From contig CP136891.1 of NCBI GenBank assembly GCA_034359265.1, forward strand, positions 65,634,001 through 65,698,000: 64,000 bases of DNA. Direction: 5' to 3'. A program made the position numbers and the translations under genes. This DNA comes from Canna indica. Lineage: Eukaryota > Streptophyta > Magnoliopsida > Zingiberales > Cannaceae. A model generated the notes under the pieces. The model saw only the letters and a program-made list of their open reading frames with translations, had not been told where the DNA came from and made no database searches. The first letter of the stretch is position 1, and the number at the start of each line of letters is the position of its first letter. Below, piece by piece: positions 45,633-58,195 of the stretch.

Positions 45633-48387
45633 TATAGGAATGAAAGGTAATTGCAGTACAAGAAGCGAAGGATCTCTCAACCTTGAATCTTACGGAGCTA
45701 CTTGGGTCCTTGATGACCCATGAAATCCACATGAGAAGTCATAAAGAGGAAGAAGCAAAAGAACCCTCAAAGGGGAAGAACATAACATTGAAGACTTTCC
45801 ATCGTGAGGAATGTCCACCTCCAAAGAAGAAGGAGTTCATGATGAAATTACCATGCTAGCCAAAAGAATGTGGAGGCGAGGAAGAACACCGACCCACAAA
45901 AAGAAGAACAAGGGAGAGTGGTCATGCTTCCAATGCAAGAAGTCGGGGCACCTAGGGAAGGATTGCCCTCTACTCAATATCTCCAACTCCACCTCACCAT
46001 CATCTCAAAAGGAAAAGAGGAAGAAAAAGAAGAAAGCTGATGTTGCAACTTGGGATGAAAGTGAACCTTCATCAAGTGAGGAAAACTTCGAAAGTGAAGA
46101 GGCAAATCTTTGTCTCATAGACTTGAATGATGAGGTACTTCCTACTTTTACTATTAACGATGAAGTTTATACAAGTTTATACACAAGAACAACTTGAGCA
46201 TGAATTTGATATGATGCATGAGGATAAGGTTGTTATAAAAACCAAAAAAGAACTTAAAAAGGAAAAGATTAGATTAGAAAATGAGAATGCATCATTGCTT
46301 TCATCGTATGATTACCTTGAAAATGAGTTTGACAATTTAAAGAATGAAAGCAAACCATTAGTTAATGAATTACTTGTTTCTCATAATGCTTTGAAAAATG
46401 AAGTAGAGAATCTTAGGGTTGAAAAATTGGCTTTAGAGAAAAAGAATATTGACTTGCAAATTGCTAATGACTTACGTGAGAAACAAAATGAATTTTTTAG
46501 CATGCAAGTTACATCTAAATGATGGTATGCTTCCCTTAAAGAAAGAATTATGTGTGTTGAATGAAAAAATGAAAATGCTAGAATCTAGGAATTCTCATGC
46601 TTCACATGCTAGAAATCATAGCAATTAATTTCATTATGCTAAACATTCACATGCTCGTACACATACCACTTTCCATGGAAAATACTATATATAGTTGTGG
46701 TACTTATGGGCATATGATAAGAGATTGTGCCTTTAAGGGGAACTCTTATGCCACCAAGGTATCATGGATTCCTAAGGCAACTAACACCCAAGGATCCAAG
46801 ATGATTTGGGTACCTAAAGTATCTTTATCTCCTATTGTAGGTGGAGATATCTCCTCAAACTACTAGAATCACATGGGTGTTGGATAGTGATTGCTCCAAA
46901 CATATCACGGGGTGACATCAATCTCTTTGCAATCCTATCAAGTAAAGAATGAGGATTTGTGACATTTGGAGACAATGTCAAAGGTAAAATTGTTGGCATT
47001 GAAAATATTGGTATACATCTCTATCCTTTAATTGAGAATGTTTTACTAGTAGATAGTTTAAAGCATAACTTACTTAGTATTTCTCAACTATGTGATAAGG
47101 GGTATCTTGTAGTATTTAGTACCTCAAAATGCTGGATTAAAGATGCTTCTACAAATGATGTTATTTTCATGGGAAGTAGAAGTGAAAATGTTTATACTTT
47201 GACACTAAATATTTTGTCTAATCCTAGTGTTAGATGCCTTGTTATTATAGATGACATTCCTTGGCCCATCGTAGATTATGTCATGCTAGCATGAGTCTTA
47301 TTCATGAAATATATAGGAAAGACCTTATAAAAGGAATTCCTAAAATTAAATTTGAAAATGATATGTTGTGTGATGCGTCAAAATGGAAAATAAGTTAAAT
47401 ATTGATTTCATAGTATCAACCAAGTAACCACATCTAGACCTCTAAAATTAATTCATATGGATTTAATAGGACCTAGTGAAGTTGCTAGTCTAGGTGGAAA
47501 ATTGTATGTATTTATTTTGGTTGATGATTTCTCTAAATTTACTTGGGTTTACTTTCTTGCTAAGAAAAATGAAACCTTTGATTTTTTTCAAAAAAATTGC
47601 AAGAAAGTTCAAATTGAAAAGGGAATGCCTATTTCAAAAATTAGAAATGATAGTGGAGGAGAATTTAAAAATGAATTTTTTTTCGAAATTTGTAATTCTC
47701 TTGGTATTGATCATAGATTCTCTTCTTCTAGAACCCCCCAACAAAATTGAATAGTTGAAAGAAAAAATAGAATCTTTCAAGAGATGACAAGAACTATGTT
47801 TAATATTGAAAATAATTTTCCAAAATATTTTTGGGCCCAGGCCGTTAATACTTCATGCTATATCTTGAATCGTGTCCTAATACGCCCTAAATTAAAGAAA
47901 ACTTCTTACGAATCTAGGCGGAAAATTAATTATATGTATTTGTTTTTGTTGATGATTTCTCTCGATTTACTTGAGTTTACTTTCTTGCTAAGAAAAATAA
48001 AACCTTTGATTTTTTCAAAAAAAATTGCAAAGAAAGTTCAAATTGAAAAGAGAATGCCTATTTAAAAAATTAGAAATGATAGTGAAGGAGAATTTAAAAA
48101 TAAGTTTTTTTCCGAATTTTGTAATTCTCTTGGTATTGATCATAGATTCTCTTCTTCTAGAACCCCTCTAACAAAATTGGATAGCTGAAAGAAAAAATAG
48201 AATCTTTCAAGATATGGCAAGAACTATGTTGAATATTAAAAATGATTTTCCAAAATATTTTTGGGCCGAGGCCGTTAATACTTCATGCTATATCTTGTAT
48301 CGTGTCTTAATACACCCTAGATTAAAGAAAACCTCTTACAAATTGTGGTATGATATAACTCCTAATATAAAATACTTTAGAGTGTTT
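45633..48387 (+). pseudogene. Ty1/copia gag-protease-integrase remnant (SIRE/Maximus-like)
   Basis: In order: gag end (LTELLGSLMTHEIHMRSHKE, about 45690), zinc knuckle CFQCKKSGHLGKDC (about 45925), a long coiled coil (NELLVSHNALKNEVENLRVE), a second degraded knuckle (SCGTYGHMIRDC), protease WVLDSDCSKHITG (about 46870; usual DSG reads DSD), GAG-pre-integrase (LVDSLKHNLLSISQLCDKGY), then the integrase core (MDLIGPSEVASLGGKLYVFI, FVLVDDFS-like LVDDFSKFTWVYFLAKK, NDSGGEFKN). Frameshifts and stops occur throughout. Integrase is partly duplicated, and the element is cut at VF before a CACTA-like terminus at 48388. No reverse transcriptase follows. Confidence 0.8.
47490..48343 (+). repeat. Tandem duplication inside copia integrase
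   Basis: 47490-47912 and 47913-48343 are copies of the same segment (period about 423 bp), from CTAGGTGGAAAATT to AAACTTCTTACGAA. The second copy has more stops. The joint is directly after the 'TSYE' codons. Confidence 0.85.
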
Positions 48388-49656
48388 CACTATAAGAAAA
48401 CAAAGTTTCACCGACGGATTTATTACCAACATATAGTTTCTGTTGGTAATACCAACAAAATTAGCTGCCCACACGCTTCCCCCCATCCAACAAAACCCAC
48501 GCCCTTTTTTTCTCCAACCGCGCCACTCTTCCCGTTCCGATAAAATCTCGCGCCCCTTTCTTTTCTCCATCCGCGAGTCTGCGACATTTCCCCTTCGACC
48601 AAACCCCACGCCCTTTTTTTCTCCAGCCACGACACTTCCCCTCCGACCAAATTTTGCGCCCCTTTCACTTCCCCAACCTGGGTTGTGGCCGGTGTCTGCT
48701 TCATTTTGAACCTGGGTTGTGGCCGGTGCTTATGCTTAATCACATTACAAATTGGTTTGTCACTGTTTATTGATATTATGTTTTTCTTTTTTCTCAACAT
48801 TTCCTTCCCTAGTGCTAATGAGACTATGAAATGGATGCAGATCCTCGAAGATTTAATCTGATACGGCAAACCGCATTTGGGGAATGACATTTGAAGAGTT
48901 GGAGTAACTACAATCTATTTATTTGAATTCTAAGCTAGATTATTTGTCTCTGTGCCCAAACTCAAAACCCATGTATGTTATTGACTTAGTGTTTCTTTAT
49001 GTAGGTTTGCTTCTTTCGACAGTTTATCAATTCAGTCTACAAAGCCGATTATTTTACACTCCGGCGTGGCTTTATTGTAGCAGGACATGCACACAATACC
49101 AAACAAACCATCAGTGGGAAGACAAATTTAACTAAAATGCTAAGCTTTGTTTCATGAACATATTCATTTATCTCAAGATTGCATGTTTGATTTCCGAAAG
49201 TATCTCCAGAGAACAGTAGATAAAGACTTTGCAGTTGTTGTTAGCATCAGGTCTTCATCAGAAGATAAATTATGAGTATATTAAATGAATCCATTTACAA
49301 ACTAAATCTATCCTCTATTTTTGGCTGCAGTTTCTAGATATGGATGTTTGCTATGTTTTTCATTTTCTCCGATGCTTATGGTAATGCAACCTCATAAAGT
49401 CGTCAATATATCATTGGAAAATAATATTGTATATAATTTGATTTGTAAGAGCATTCACATGTTTATGTCTAATGAATACAGATTTTTACAGTCACTACTG
49501 GCTTCCCTTCATTCCTCTGGTGGTATGTCTTCCAAACCTTTCTGTCGTATGCTGAAAAAGAAACTTAATTCAATGAGCTAGAAATCAGAAATCTAAGAAA
49601 AGAGCAAAAATATTTCTTCTTTCTCTGCATATTCTTTTGGTAATAGGAAAAATGAG
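48388..49656 (+). other. CACTA-like terminus followed by unassigned DNA
   Basis: CACTATAAGAAAACAAAG at 48388 breaks the copia integrase at a conserved point (after FRVF) and is followed by CCGACGGA/ACCAAC words, as in a CACTA left end. The matching right end TTTTCTTATAGTG was not found. From 48480 to 48700 is a C-rich tract. At 49330-49600 possible exon pieces occur: TGCAG|TTTCTAGATATGG, and a frame reading FTVTTGFPSFLWWYVFQTFL then FNELEIRNLRKEQK, with one stop; not recognised. Confidence 0.35.
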
Positions 49657-49867
49657 TAGGGGTGAGCGGGTTCGAGTATCCTGTAATTTTCATGATACTC
49701 GGACCCTATCCTATATAGAACTGGTTCCTATATTTTGGATCCGGACCCTATCCTGTTGAAACCTAGAATCGGACCCTACTCGAAATCATCAATTCCGGTT
49801 CCGATTCTGGGTACCCTATTGGATCACATATTTAATTTTATTAATGTGAATAGAAAATAATAAATTA

Positions 49868-51279
49868 GGAGGCGTTTGGTTGCCCGCAAGTGCAAATGCT
49901 GCAACTCTATTTGCAGCAATTAGATAACAAATTTGTTTGATTGGCTAATAAAGCATTTTGCAACATTTACTAGTTGCAACTTGTATTTCTAATATCATTT
50001 GCGGGCCGCAAATGCAATTGCAACCCAAAAAGTTAGCAATACAAGATTGCGGGCTGCAAATGCAATAATTTAAATTTTGAAAAAATAATTAATTTTGACG
50101 ACATAGAATCATCGGATGTAGACATGATAAATATCAAAGTTGTAGGTTTTCGAGCGCTGAGCGCGATGGTAGTGTCAGATTTTAGATTTGATATCGTTTG
50201 ATAGATTTTTAAAATATATTTTCAGTATTATACAATAATTAAAAATTATTAATTTATCAAACTAGGTTTGGCAAATCGTGTTGGGCCTAAGTTTTCGGCC
50301 CGACCTAAAAAATTTGTGCCAGGCCTGGCCCAAAAAAATTCGAACCCGGCCTAGCCCGAAATAAATCGTACCCGGCCTAGCCCAGCCCGAAAAAATTTGT
50401 GCCCGGCTCGGCCCAAAAAAATTCGTGCCCGGCACGGCCCGAAAAATCATGCACGGCTCGTCCTACCCTGGCTTGGCCCGATCCGAAAAAATTCGTGACC
50501 GATCTGGCCCAAAAAAATTCATGCCCGGCCCGACTCGAAAAAAATTCATGCACAGCCCGGCCCGGCTTTGCCCGACCCAAAAAAATTCGTTCCCGGCCCT
50601 ACCCAAAAAAATTCGTGCCCGGCCCGGCTCAGAAAAATTCGTGCTCGGCCTGGCTCGAAAAAATTCATGGCTCAGCTCCGCCCAACCCGAAAAAATTCGT
50701 GCCCGACCTGGCACGAAAAAATTTGTGCTTGGCCCGCCCAAAAAACTCGTTCCCGGCCTGACCCAAAAAAATTCATGCCCGGCCCGGCTCATAAACAATT
50801 CGTGCCCGGCATGACCTAGCCTGAAAAAATTCATGCTCGACCTCGCTAGAAAAAATTCATGTTCGACCTCGCTAGAAAAAATTCATGCACGACCCGGCCA
50901 GCTCGGCCCGATCCAAAAAAATTCGTGCCCAGCCCAGCCCGAAAAAAATCGTGCTCGACCCAGCCTCTAAAGATTCGTGCCCGGCCCGGCCCGAAAAAAT
51001 TCGTGCACGGCCCAGCCTGGCTCGACCTGAAAAAAAATGTGCCCGACCAGGATCGAAAATTTTTGTGTCTGGCCCGACCCGACCCGAAAAATTCGTAAGA
51101 TGCAAGTTGCAAGTGTAATTGCAACTTTCATTTGTGGCCAACCAAACGCTTGCAAATAAAAGTTGCAACTTTACTTGCGGGCAACCAAACGGTAGACTGC
51201 AAAATTTATTTGCGGGCATTTGCTTTTGCATGCAAATAGATTTTACAGCATTTGCACTTGCGGGCAACCAAACGCCCCC
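49868..51279 (+). mobile_element. PIF/Harbinger-like element with TTA duplication
   Basis: Ends GGAGGCGTTTGGTTGCCCGC and (reversed) GGGGGCGTTTGGTTGCCCGC, flanked by TTA on both sides (49865-49867, 51280-51282). TTA duplications with G-rich TIRs are the PIF/Harbinger and Tourist pattern. 1412 bp, no transposase; array C fills its middle. A partial relative is at 19216-19410. Confidence 0.7.
50275..51095 (-). repeat. GGGCACGAATTTTTT minisatellite, array C
   Basis: Same units as arrays A and B in inverted orientation (CCCGAAAAAATTCGTGCCC on the plus strand), roughly 30 units. Open frames across it on both strands are repeat artefacts. Confidence 0.8.
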
Positions 51280-51884
51280 TTAATGAATGAAAGGGTTTGT
51301 TAATGTTCACTATAATTTCTATTGTTGTTTTGTGGCAAAAATAATAATATATGTAGAGTATAACCAATAGATTATATTGAGAAATTGCAAATAGGCTCCT
51401 AAAAGAGATATAAACATTATAAATGTTACAAAGAATACGCAAGTTGCAAAATGAATAATATTCTCTACTTCATTTTCAACTATAATCATTGATAATATAG
51501 TGGTTGTGGATGCCATAAATCCTTAAAATTTTAGGAATATATCTATTATCTAATATATCATATTCGAATTAAATAATTAAATATATATAACCCGATACTG
51601 GTTTCGGTTCCGGGTCCCGACGTGTTGGACCCAGAACCGAAACCAATTTTAATTGGTTCCTTGTTTTGTTATCCGGACTCTACCCGAATTTAATTCGGAT
51701 CTACCCCCAACCTATCCGATCGGGTCGATTCCAACCAATTTCGGGTCTATCCGGTACCCATGCACACCCCTAAAAACTAGAGGTCATCATAACAATGATG
51801 TGCTTAAAGAGCAGTATGCTAGAATATTTTTTATTAAAAAAAATATTTTTATTTTTAAAATATTATTTTTGTGGGCTATGATCA

Positions 51885-52330
51885 ATTTTGGTTGTTGATT
51901 TATACATATTAATCTTATGATCCTATTTGGGATGCATATTTGATCATTTAATTTGATCCATTTGACTTGAGCTCAACACACTTAATCTTGATTGGTGTAC
52001 ATTAGTCAACTGTAGGTCCGATTAGTGAAGCCCGTGATGGACGAGTCCATTTGATAAATTATAAATAGATACTAGATCTTATCTACACACATGCGAGAAC
52101 GAGGGATCAGAAATTCTAGCTCATAATTATTTTCTCATTAAAACAGAGTCTTTTGAGAAAGTGATGTAGAGAAAAATCTAATTTTTTTTTGAAGGCTCAA
52201 AAAATTATTTTCGCTATAATTATATCTCTTCAAGTAAGATTTTTTCTTAACTTCTCTATTATATTTGATGTTCCTAAATTCAGATAATTTTTTATGATAT
52301 TAATTTTTTTATAATTGATATCAAAGTCAA
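51885..52330 (+). mobile_element. Decayed LTR with primer-binding-like site
   Basis: TATAAATAGATACTAGATC (TATA region near 52060), a transcribed-leader-like stretch, then 'TTGATATCAAAGTCAAA' at 52316, close to the TGGTATCAGAGC primer-binding site of many plant copia elements. No gag was found downstream; the following 300 bp are unassigned. Confidence 0.45.
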
Positions 52331-52645
52331 ATTATATGAATTAAGAATTCATTTTTTTCATGTAATAATAATGATTTGTGCCTTGTTTAGACCGTGTAAA
52401 ATAAATTATTGTTATTATTACCTTGTGCACGATTAATTGTTGTTCTTTAGATTTGTGTTTTCTTTTTGGTTTCCGTACATGCACCTGCCGAGAAAAAACT
52501 TGCTATTTTGGGAAATATATATGGTTTTCCTCGGTTATTAATCTGCGTGTTTTGATCCGCATGCTTGTTTCCTTCAAAATTCTGATTTAAAATTTCTTGT
52601 ACTCGGGTATTTCCATACGGAATCGAACACGAAAACAGAAGCTTA

Positions 52646-53708
52646 GGTGCTGTTTGGTTAGCGAAAATTATTTTTTGGTTTGGTTTCAGTGAAACTGAAA
52701 ACTTGGTTTCGAAAACTTGGTTTTGGTTTCTAGTTTTCAGTTTTCTGAAAACGCGTTTGGTTAATAAAAACAACATTAGTTTTAGTTAGTTGAAACCAGA
52801 AAATATTTATTTGACTATAAAAAATAATATTAATTTTCCTTGAACATTTTTAGTAGTAATTAAATGTTTAGTTAGTTTATAAAATTAAATATTTGTTAAT
52901 ATGGTTACAAAATATTTAAATGATTTAATTAATTAAGTTATTGGTAATTTAAGATTTTTTTGTTCAATTAGATATAAAAATTAATTAATAGTTATTATAA
53001 AATTTCAAAAAAAAAAATAAGTCCAATGATTTAAAATTAGGTTTGATTAAATTATAAATAGACCAACTTTAAGAAAATTAAGTTATTTAAAATTTGGGTT
53101 TGAGTCAATTAGATATAAATTAGTTTAATTATTTTATAAATTTAAGATAAAAGTTTGAGTTAAAAACGATGATTTTTATTATTATTTTTTGTTCAATTAG
53201 ATATAAAAATTAATTAATAGTTATTATAAAATTTCAAAAAAAAAAAAACAAGTCCATTGATCTAAAATTAGGTTTGATTAAATTATAAATAGACCAACTT
53301 TAAGAAAATTGAGTTATTTAAAATTTGGGTTTGAGTCAATTAGATATAAATTGGTTTAATTATTTTATAAATTTAAGATAAAAGTTTGAGTTAAAAATGA
53401 TGATTTTTATTATTATTTTTAAAAATTCGATATAGTTTAATTTATTTTTAAATTAATTAATTTTATAAAAAAATATTTATAATTACAAAGTTGTCACAAT
53501 ATTTTGATAACGAAATCGACAGTCTCGAAACCACATAAAACAACATTCTGTTGTTTTCATTTTTATTAAGAAAACTGGTTTCGTTTTCATTCTGGTTTCG
53601 ATTCAGTTTCACGAAAATACTAAATCAAACACGTTTTCGTAAGCAGTTTTGGTTTCAGTGAAATTGAAATCATGAAAACAGACTTGATTTCGCTAATCAA
53701 ACAGGCCC
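52646..53708 (+). mobile_element. PIF/Tourist-like element with TTA duplication
   Basis: Left GGTGCTGTTTGGTTAGCGAA, right (reversed) GGGCCTGTTTGATTAGCGAA; TTA flanks both (52643-52645, 53709-53711). Subterminal GTTTCAGTGAAACTG-like words are present at both ends. 1063 bp, AT-rich, non-coding. Confidence 0.7.
52962..53421 (+). repeat. Internal tandem duplication of about 229 bp
   Basis: 'gttcaattagatataaaaatt...gatgatttttattattattttt' occurs twice head to tail (52962-53190, 53191-53421) with few differences, including a longer A-run in the second copy. Confidence 0.85.
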
Positions 53709-53711
53709 TTA

Positions 53712-54593
53712 TACTCTGTATTCTTCCTGCTATTTCTCTGATTTCATCAATCTGTGAGGAAGTTGTTGTGCATCTCTGGAGCGTGTTGTTTTCCATTGCC
53801 GTGCACACGTGATGTGGAGATGATTTATTATGCTCGTGCATGTATCATATCTTTTATTTTTGCTGTTGAAATAGAGTGTCCGCCTCGAATTCTTCCTTTG
53901 TTGGAATTCTACCGTAATTTTGTTTCATTATATTGCTGCTCACTCCTTCTCGCCTCGGCACGCGAGAGCCTCAGGCCTCGGTGCGCGTGCAGCATCCCCC
54001 TCGACGCTCACGTCTGCGGGCGTGGCGTGCGGCGCACGCTGCTCACGCCGGGCTTCAGCAGCAGCTCGCGGGCGCATGGCCTATGCCCTAACAGGCCAGC
54101 GCCACGGGCCCAGATCCTTTTTCCAGCATTTTTTTTTAATTTTTTTTGCTGAGCTATTCATACTTTTCCGGTTTTGTTTTTAGTGGATCCAGATCTATTA
54201 AGCATAGACCCGATCCATTTTTTTTTGTCGCTTCGGTTTATTTTTATTGAGCCTGCCTAGATTTTTAATTAAACAGGTTCAGCTGCAAACTTAATGGTCA
54301 CTGACGATTTGATGATGAAGTCCATCATCGTGGTATGGAGTTGTTTCTACTTCTCGTGCATGGTAGGCACCTTTAAATTCCATGTACTGTTTATTTGTCT
54401 TCGTCATTAAATTGAACATGTTCTTCTAATAAGTGGGCGATAATTATAATGATACAGGAGAGCATAATGAGCATTGCCCCCTAAAATTTTTCAAATAATT
54501 AAATATTAAATGTGATATGCTATTTTGAAAAAATTATATAATTAAATTACATATATATATTATTAAGTTTAAACATTTTAATTAATCTAATTA
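53712..54593. other. Unassigned stretch with a GC-rich patch
   Basis: 53940-54120 is GC-rich (CGCGTGCAGCATCCCCCTCG type) between AT-rich sides. Open frames exist but resemble no family I know. Near 54290 a short frame reads MVTDDLMMKS before ATG|GTAGGC; too short to name. Confidence 0.3.
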
Positions 54594-54675
54594 TAGTTTA
54601 GCAGGTGATTAGTACTTATTTGTTTTGGTCTTAAGTTCAAATCTCATTTTATGTGCATTAATTTTTTTTTCCTAA
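54594..54675 (+). repeat. Probable tRNA-derived SINE head
   Basis: TAGTTTAGCAGG (54594-54605) fits an RNA polymerase III A box and AGTTCAAATC (54634-54643) a B box, 40 bp apart, followed by a T-run at 54661. This is the layout of plant tRNA-related SINEs such as Au. It is not a tRNA gene, because no cloverleaf forms. Confidence 0.4.
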
Positions 54676-55772
54676 TGGTTGAATATAAAATTAATTTTTA
54701 TAAAAAAAACTTCAAATCATTTCTATTAATTTTTAATTTAAGTCCAAAGTTTTCTCTATTAATTTTTAAAGTAAGTCCAAATTTTTCTCTATTAATTTTT
54801 TACTTCTAAAGCTCTCGTGTTGATTTCATTCATAATACATTTTTGTATGTTATATTTCATCTATACTCATATTATTAAGTTGTATATGATTTCTTTTAGA
54901 TGAGTTATTTAATATATGATTGAAAAACTAGTTTACTCATCAAGTACTCAACAAAAACATTAGAAAATGAATAAGAAACTAATTCATTCGTGATTGTGAA
55001 TTTTATTTTAATTGAAAATCCAAATCTGAAAATAATAAATTTTATTAATCATCTATATTAATTATACAATACAACTTCATGATGAATAAAATTTATTTTT
55101 GCAATTCGGACTTTTAGAACCCATAAACCCGAGTTGAGTCGAGCTTAGTCGAGCCGAGCTTAATTGAGCTCGAGCCTAGAGATCGAAGCTCGATCAAGCT
55201 CAACCTCGAGCTCAACATTTCTTCAACAAGCCGAGCTCGAGCATAGGCAAGCTCGGCTCGATTGGGCTTGGTTGGGCTCGGTTACACTCTATGAAAGAAT
55301 TCTATTTTAAGAGTGCAATAATATGATTATTTTTATTTATGCTTTGTCTTCACATGGAATGCTCATCAATCCTTTGTTTAATAGCTGTAAGTTATTTATG
55401 CTTTTCCAACATATCTGCAAGGAAGATATGGGTCAATTTATTAATTCAGAAGCAAATTTGAATTTTTACACAATTTGGTGGGCATTCCTCGTTCTTGTAT
55501 TATGACGTTTTGCAAGACAATGCATCAAGAAGTGCATTTCTGTTCTCTTCTAATGTTAAAGACAAAGGAGAGAGACATATAACCATAATTAAAAATGTAC
55601 TCGTTTGTTTCCTCGACATGTTTATACACAATTAAATGGGTTACAAACTTTCATTTGAAGTGTCTTTTTCATTCGGTGATGCTGGATCCATCGAGTTTCT
55701 GCATTCAAACAAAAATAGATGAAAGTATTACTCTTCTATTCTCATATAATATAGAAGATGGGACACACCTTA
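54676..55772. other. AT-rich stretch with a GAGCTCG-rich patch
   Basis: 55120-55285 is dense in GAGCTCG/CGAGCTC, like the interior of TAGGGGTG-type hAT elements, but no ends were recognised. A 60-residue frame at 55323-55505 is unrecognised. No gene is called. Confidence 0.4.
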
Positions 55773-58087
55773 CGTAATGCCCACGAAAAAAAAATTAATT
55801 AATTTTATTTTTGGGTTTTAGTGGAAAAGTCGGAATGTGCATTAGAGCGGGCCGAGTAAATCGCCGGAGGGCACGAGTGAAGGTATGATTTAGGAAGTCG
55901 AGTCCAAGTCGGATTCAAGTTGGGTCCGGGAACACGATTTGATCAAGTCAAAATATCAATTTAAGTCCATATGACTTAGTGAGGGATATACTTGTAATTT
56001 TGAAATTAAAATAAAATAATAATAAAAGACACAACCCCTTGGCCGGAGATCAGCACCGCTGATTGCTGTTGTCACACCCCATCGGCGCCTCTCAACCGTG
56101 AGCTGGCATCCCACAGGCGCCAGAGCTGGCGGGGCCGGCAGAAGGCGATCGCCGGCGACCAAGCGGCCGCCCGGCGCGGAGTAGTGAGGCGATGAGGGGC
56201 GGCAGGTCGGCGGGTCGGCGAGGGGGTGAGTGTCGAGCGCCGGGCCTTTCTTTTTTTATTTATTTTATAATTAATTAAGAGAGTTGCATCGTTAGAAATA
56301 TGTCGGTATGTGTAAATTATTGGGGTATAATTGAAGTTGATCTTAGAGACGTCGGATGAGATCGAGGTAAACATGAGAGTTATAGGATTTCGCATTCTGG
56401 ACGTGATTGTAGTGTCTGATTTCTGATCGGAGGTGGTTTAATAGGTCTTTTGAATATTTTTCAGTATTAAATGAGACGATTAATATAATTGTTCTAGCTA
56501 ATTTCGATGTATGAGATGATTGTTATTAGTCATATAGTTACCTAGTAAAAATTAATACTCTCAGGTGTACAGATTGTATGGGTTCTAGTTTCCTTTCTTA
56601 AATTGATGCTCATCTTAATTATTTAGGTTCATGCTGCCCACAAGAGCTCACGGTAAAATTGAATTTAGAGTTGGTTAATGATAGGGAGAATTAAAGGATA
56701 GGAAGAAATTTAAATATTGACTCACCTAAGCCCATATTTCATTCCTTAGTTGGACAATCTAGGGCCATACACATCATCACATTAGGTTCTATCTAAGTGG
56801 TTTGAATTCTCTCCCCAAATTGGTAATACTTGTTCTAGATTCCATTATTAAAACTCATGGAGCAAATGGTCTAAATGCTTTTACTTCATCCAACACAAGT
56901 ACTGTTTGAGAATTAATCTCATCGATCAACTTAAGTATGAAATGCTATTGCTTTTCCTGCACAAGCATTGTTGTACTTAAATCCCATGGAACATCTTTAA
57001 CATGAATTTCTTTTACTATTTCCTGTATAAGTACTGCCGTAAATAAACCTCATGGAGGTACTCTGCAAGATGAGTTAATCCTTTTGCATGCATAGTGCGT
57101 GAGAAATGAGGGCCCTTGGGTGTTATTCAGGCGTGAGTATGTTGTGTATATCTTCTCGTACTTTTATATAAAAATTACTGGTTGGCTTATGTATGCCTGA
57201 GTGTGTTTGTGGATGTGGACCGGGAAGCTCGTCAGCTGCCACATTGACGACCAACTCGGGTGGCGTGAGCGGAAAGTACACTGAGACAGAGCAGTGATCA
57301 GTGCCCGACTCATAGGACAAACGGGTCCCTGGATATATTAGACCGACATGTCCTTGGACCGAGAAGCTCGTCATCACCGCCACACTGACGATCGACCCAG
57401 GTGGCTTGCTTGGATGGTTGGATATATATATTTCCATCATGTTTATATTTCATTGTACTTTCGTATATGCTCACTATGGTTATAAATGGATGGTTGGATA
57501 TTTACATCATTATACTTGATGATATTTACATCTCATATGAGTGGTGATTATGTATACTTATTTCTGTGCATGTTATATACTTATCTGTAAATCCTTACCT
57601 GTTGGTTGTTGGATCATTGGATTTGGTTGTAGAGGATTATGCCAATCACTAAGTATAGTTGAACTTACTCTTTATTTGTTGCATTTTTCAACACCAGGGT
57701 GTGATCAAATAGGTACTAGGACGCAGTAGCATAGTTGGTGACATCAGGGACAACAGATCTCGTGACACGTCGTGGTCGTGGGGGTGTTTGCCCTAGTTTG
57801 GAGTCTTTTTATATTTTCTTGAGTCATGTTGATTTGGGTTTTGTTTTATTTCTGCACTTTGATATTGAGGATTAATATTCATGATAATTATTCTTGAAAT
57901 ATTTTTTGAAACATTTGATATTATTAAATATTCGGGTTGATTTTTATACTTCACTCTATTCATGCTTTCTGCATTTCATTGAGTCTCATGAGTTGTCCAT
58001 GGTGTATTTCTTTTAGTTGTTGGTTGTGTTAGACTTCGGGGTACGTGTAGTACTCTGACCGATCACACATGGTGTTGGAGTGTGACA
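55773..58087 (-). mobile_element. Second, inverted copy of the 2-kb LTR-like family
   Basis: Right end read backwards is TGTCACACTCCAACACC, followed by ATCGGTCAGAGTAC and TACCCCGAAG, as in 40303-40400. Left end CGTAATGCCCACG matches the reversed TGTAATACCCAC of the first copy. Flanking bases do not agree, so it is old or rearranged. No coding region; the GC patch at 56040-56240 is unassigned. Confidence 0.6.
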
Positions 58088-58195
58088 CATATGAGTGAAC
58101 CTATAACTTGACTGAGTGAATTTGAGTCTACTATGAGTGAACTTGCGGCGAGGCATCATAGGAATCCCTTTCATGCCCGACACCATAGTAGTTTT

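Larger units (their letters stand above)
49657..51772 (+). mobile_element. hAT-like non-autonomous element hosting a nested element
   Basis: Left TAGGGGTGAGCGGG, right (reversed) TAGGGGTGTGCATGGG. 8-bp flanks AAAATGAG and AAAACTAG agree at 6 of 8 positions. Interior consists of 'ggaccctatcc' and 'ttcgggtctatccgg' words with no ORF. The PIF-like element 49868-51279 is inserted inside. Confidence 0.6.

Noticed and set aside
48443..48709. Pro/Ser/Phe-rich ORF
   Set aside because: It lies in a C-rich low-complexity tract behind a transposon end; no domain.
50399..50834. Long ORFs rich in Pro/Ala/Lys or Gly/Arg/Phe over arrays A, B and C
   Set aside because: They arise on both strands and in several frames because of the repeat unit; no start context, domain or codon bias supports a protein.
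54270..54365. DUF674 exon suggested by MVTDDLMMKS
   Set aside because: Only about six residues fit and the neighbouring frame does not continue the family pattern.
54594..54675. Functional tRNA gene
   Set aside because: A and B box-like motifs are present, but no acceptor or anticodon stems can be folded.
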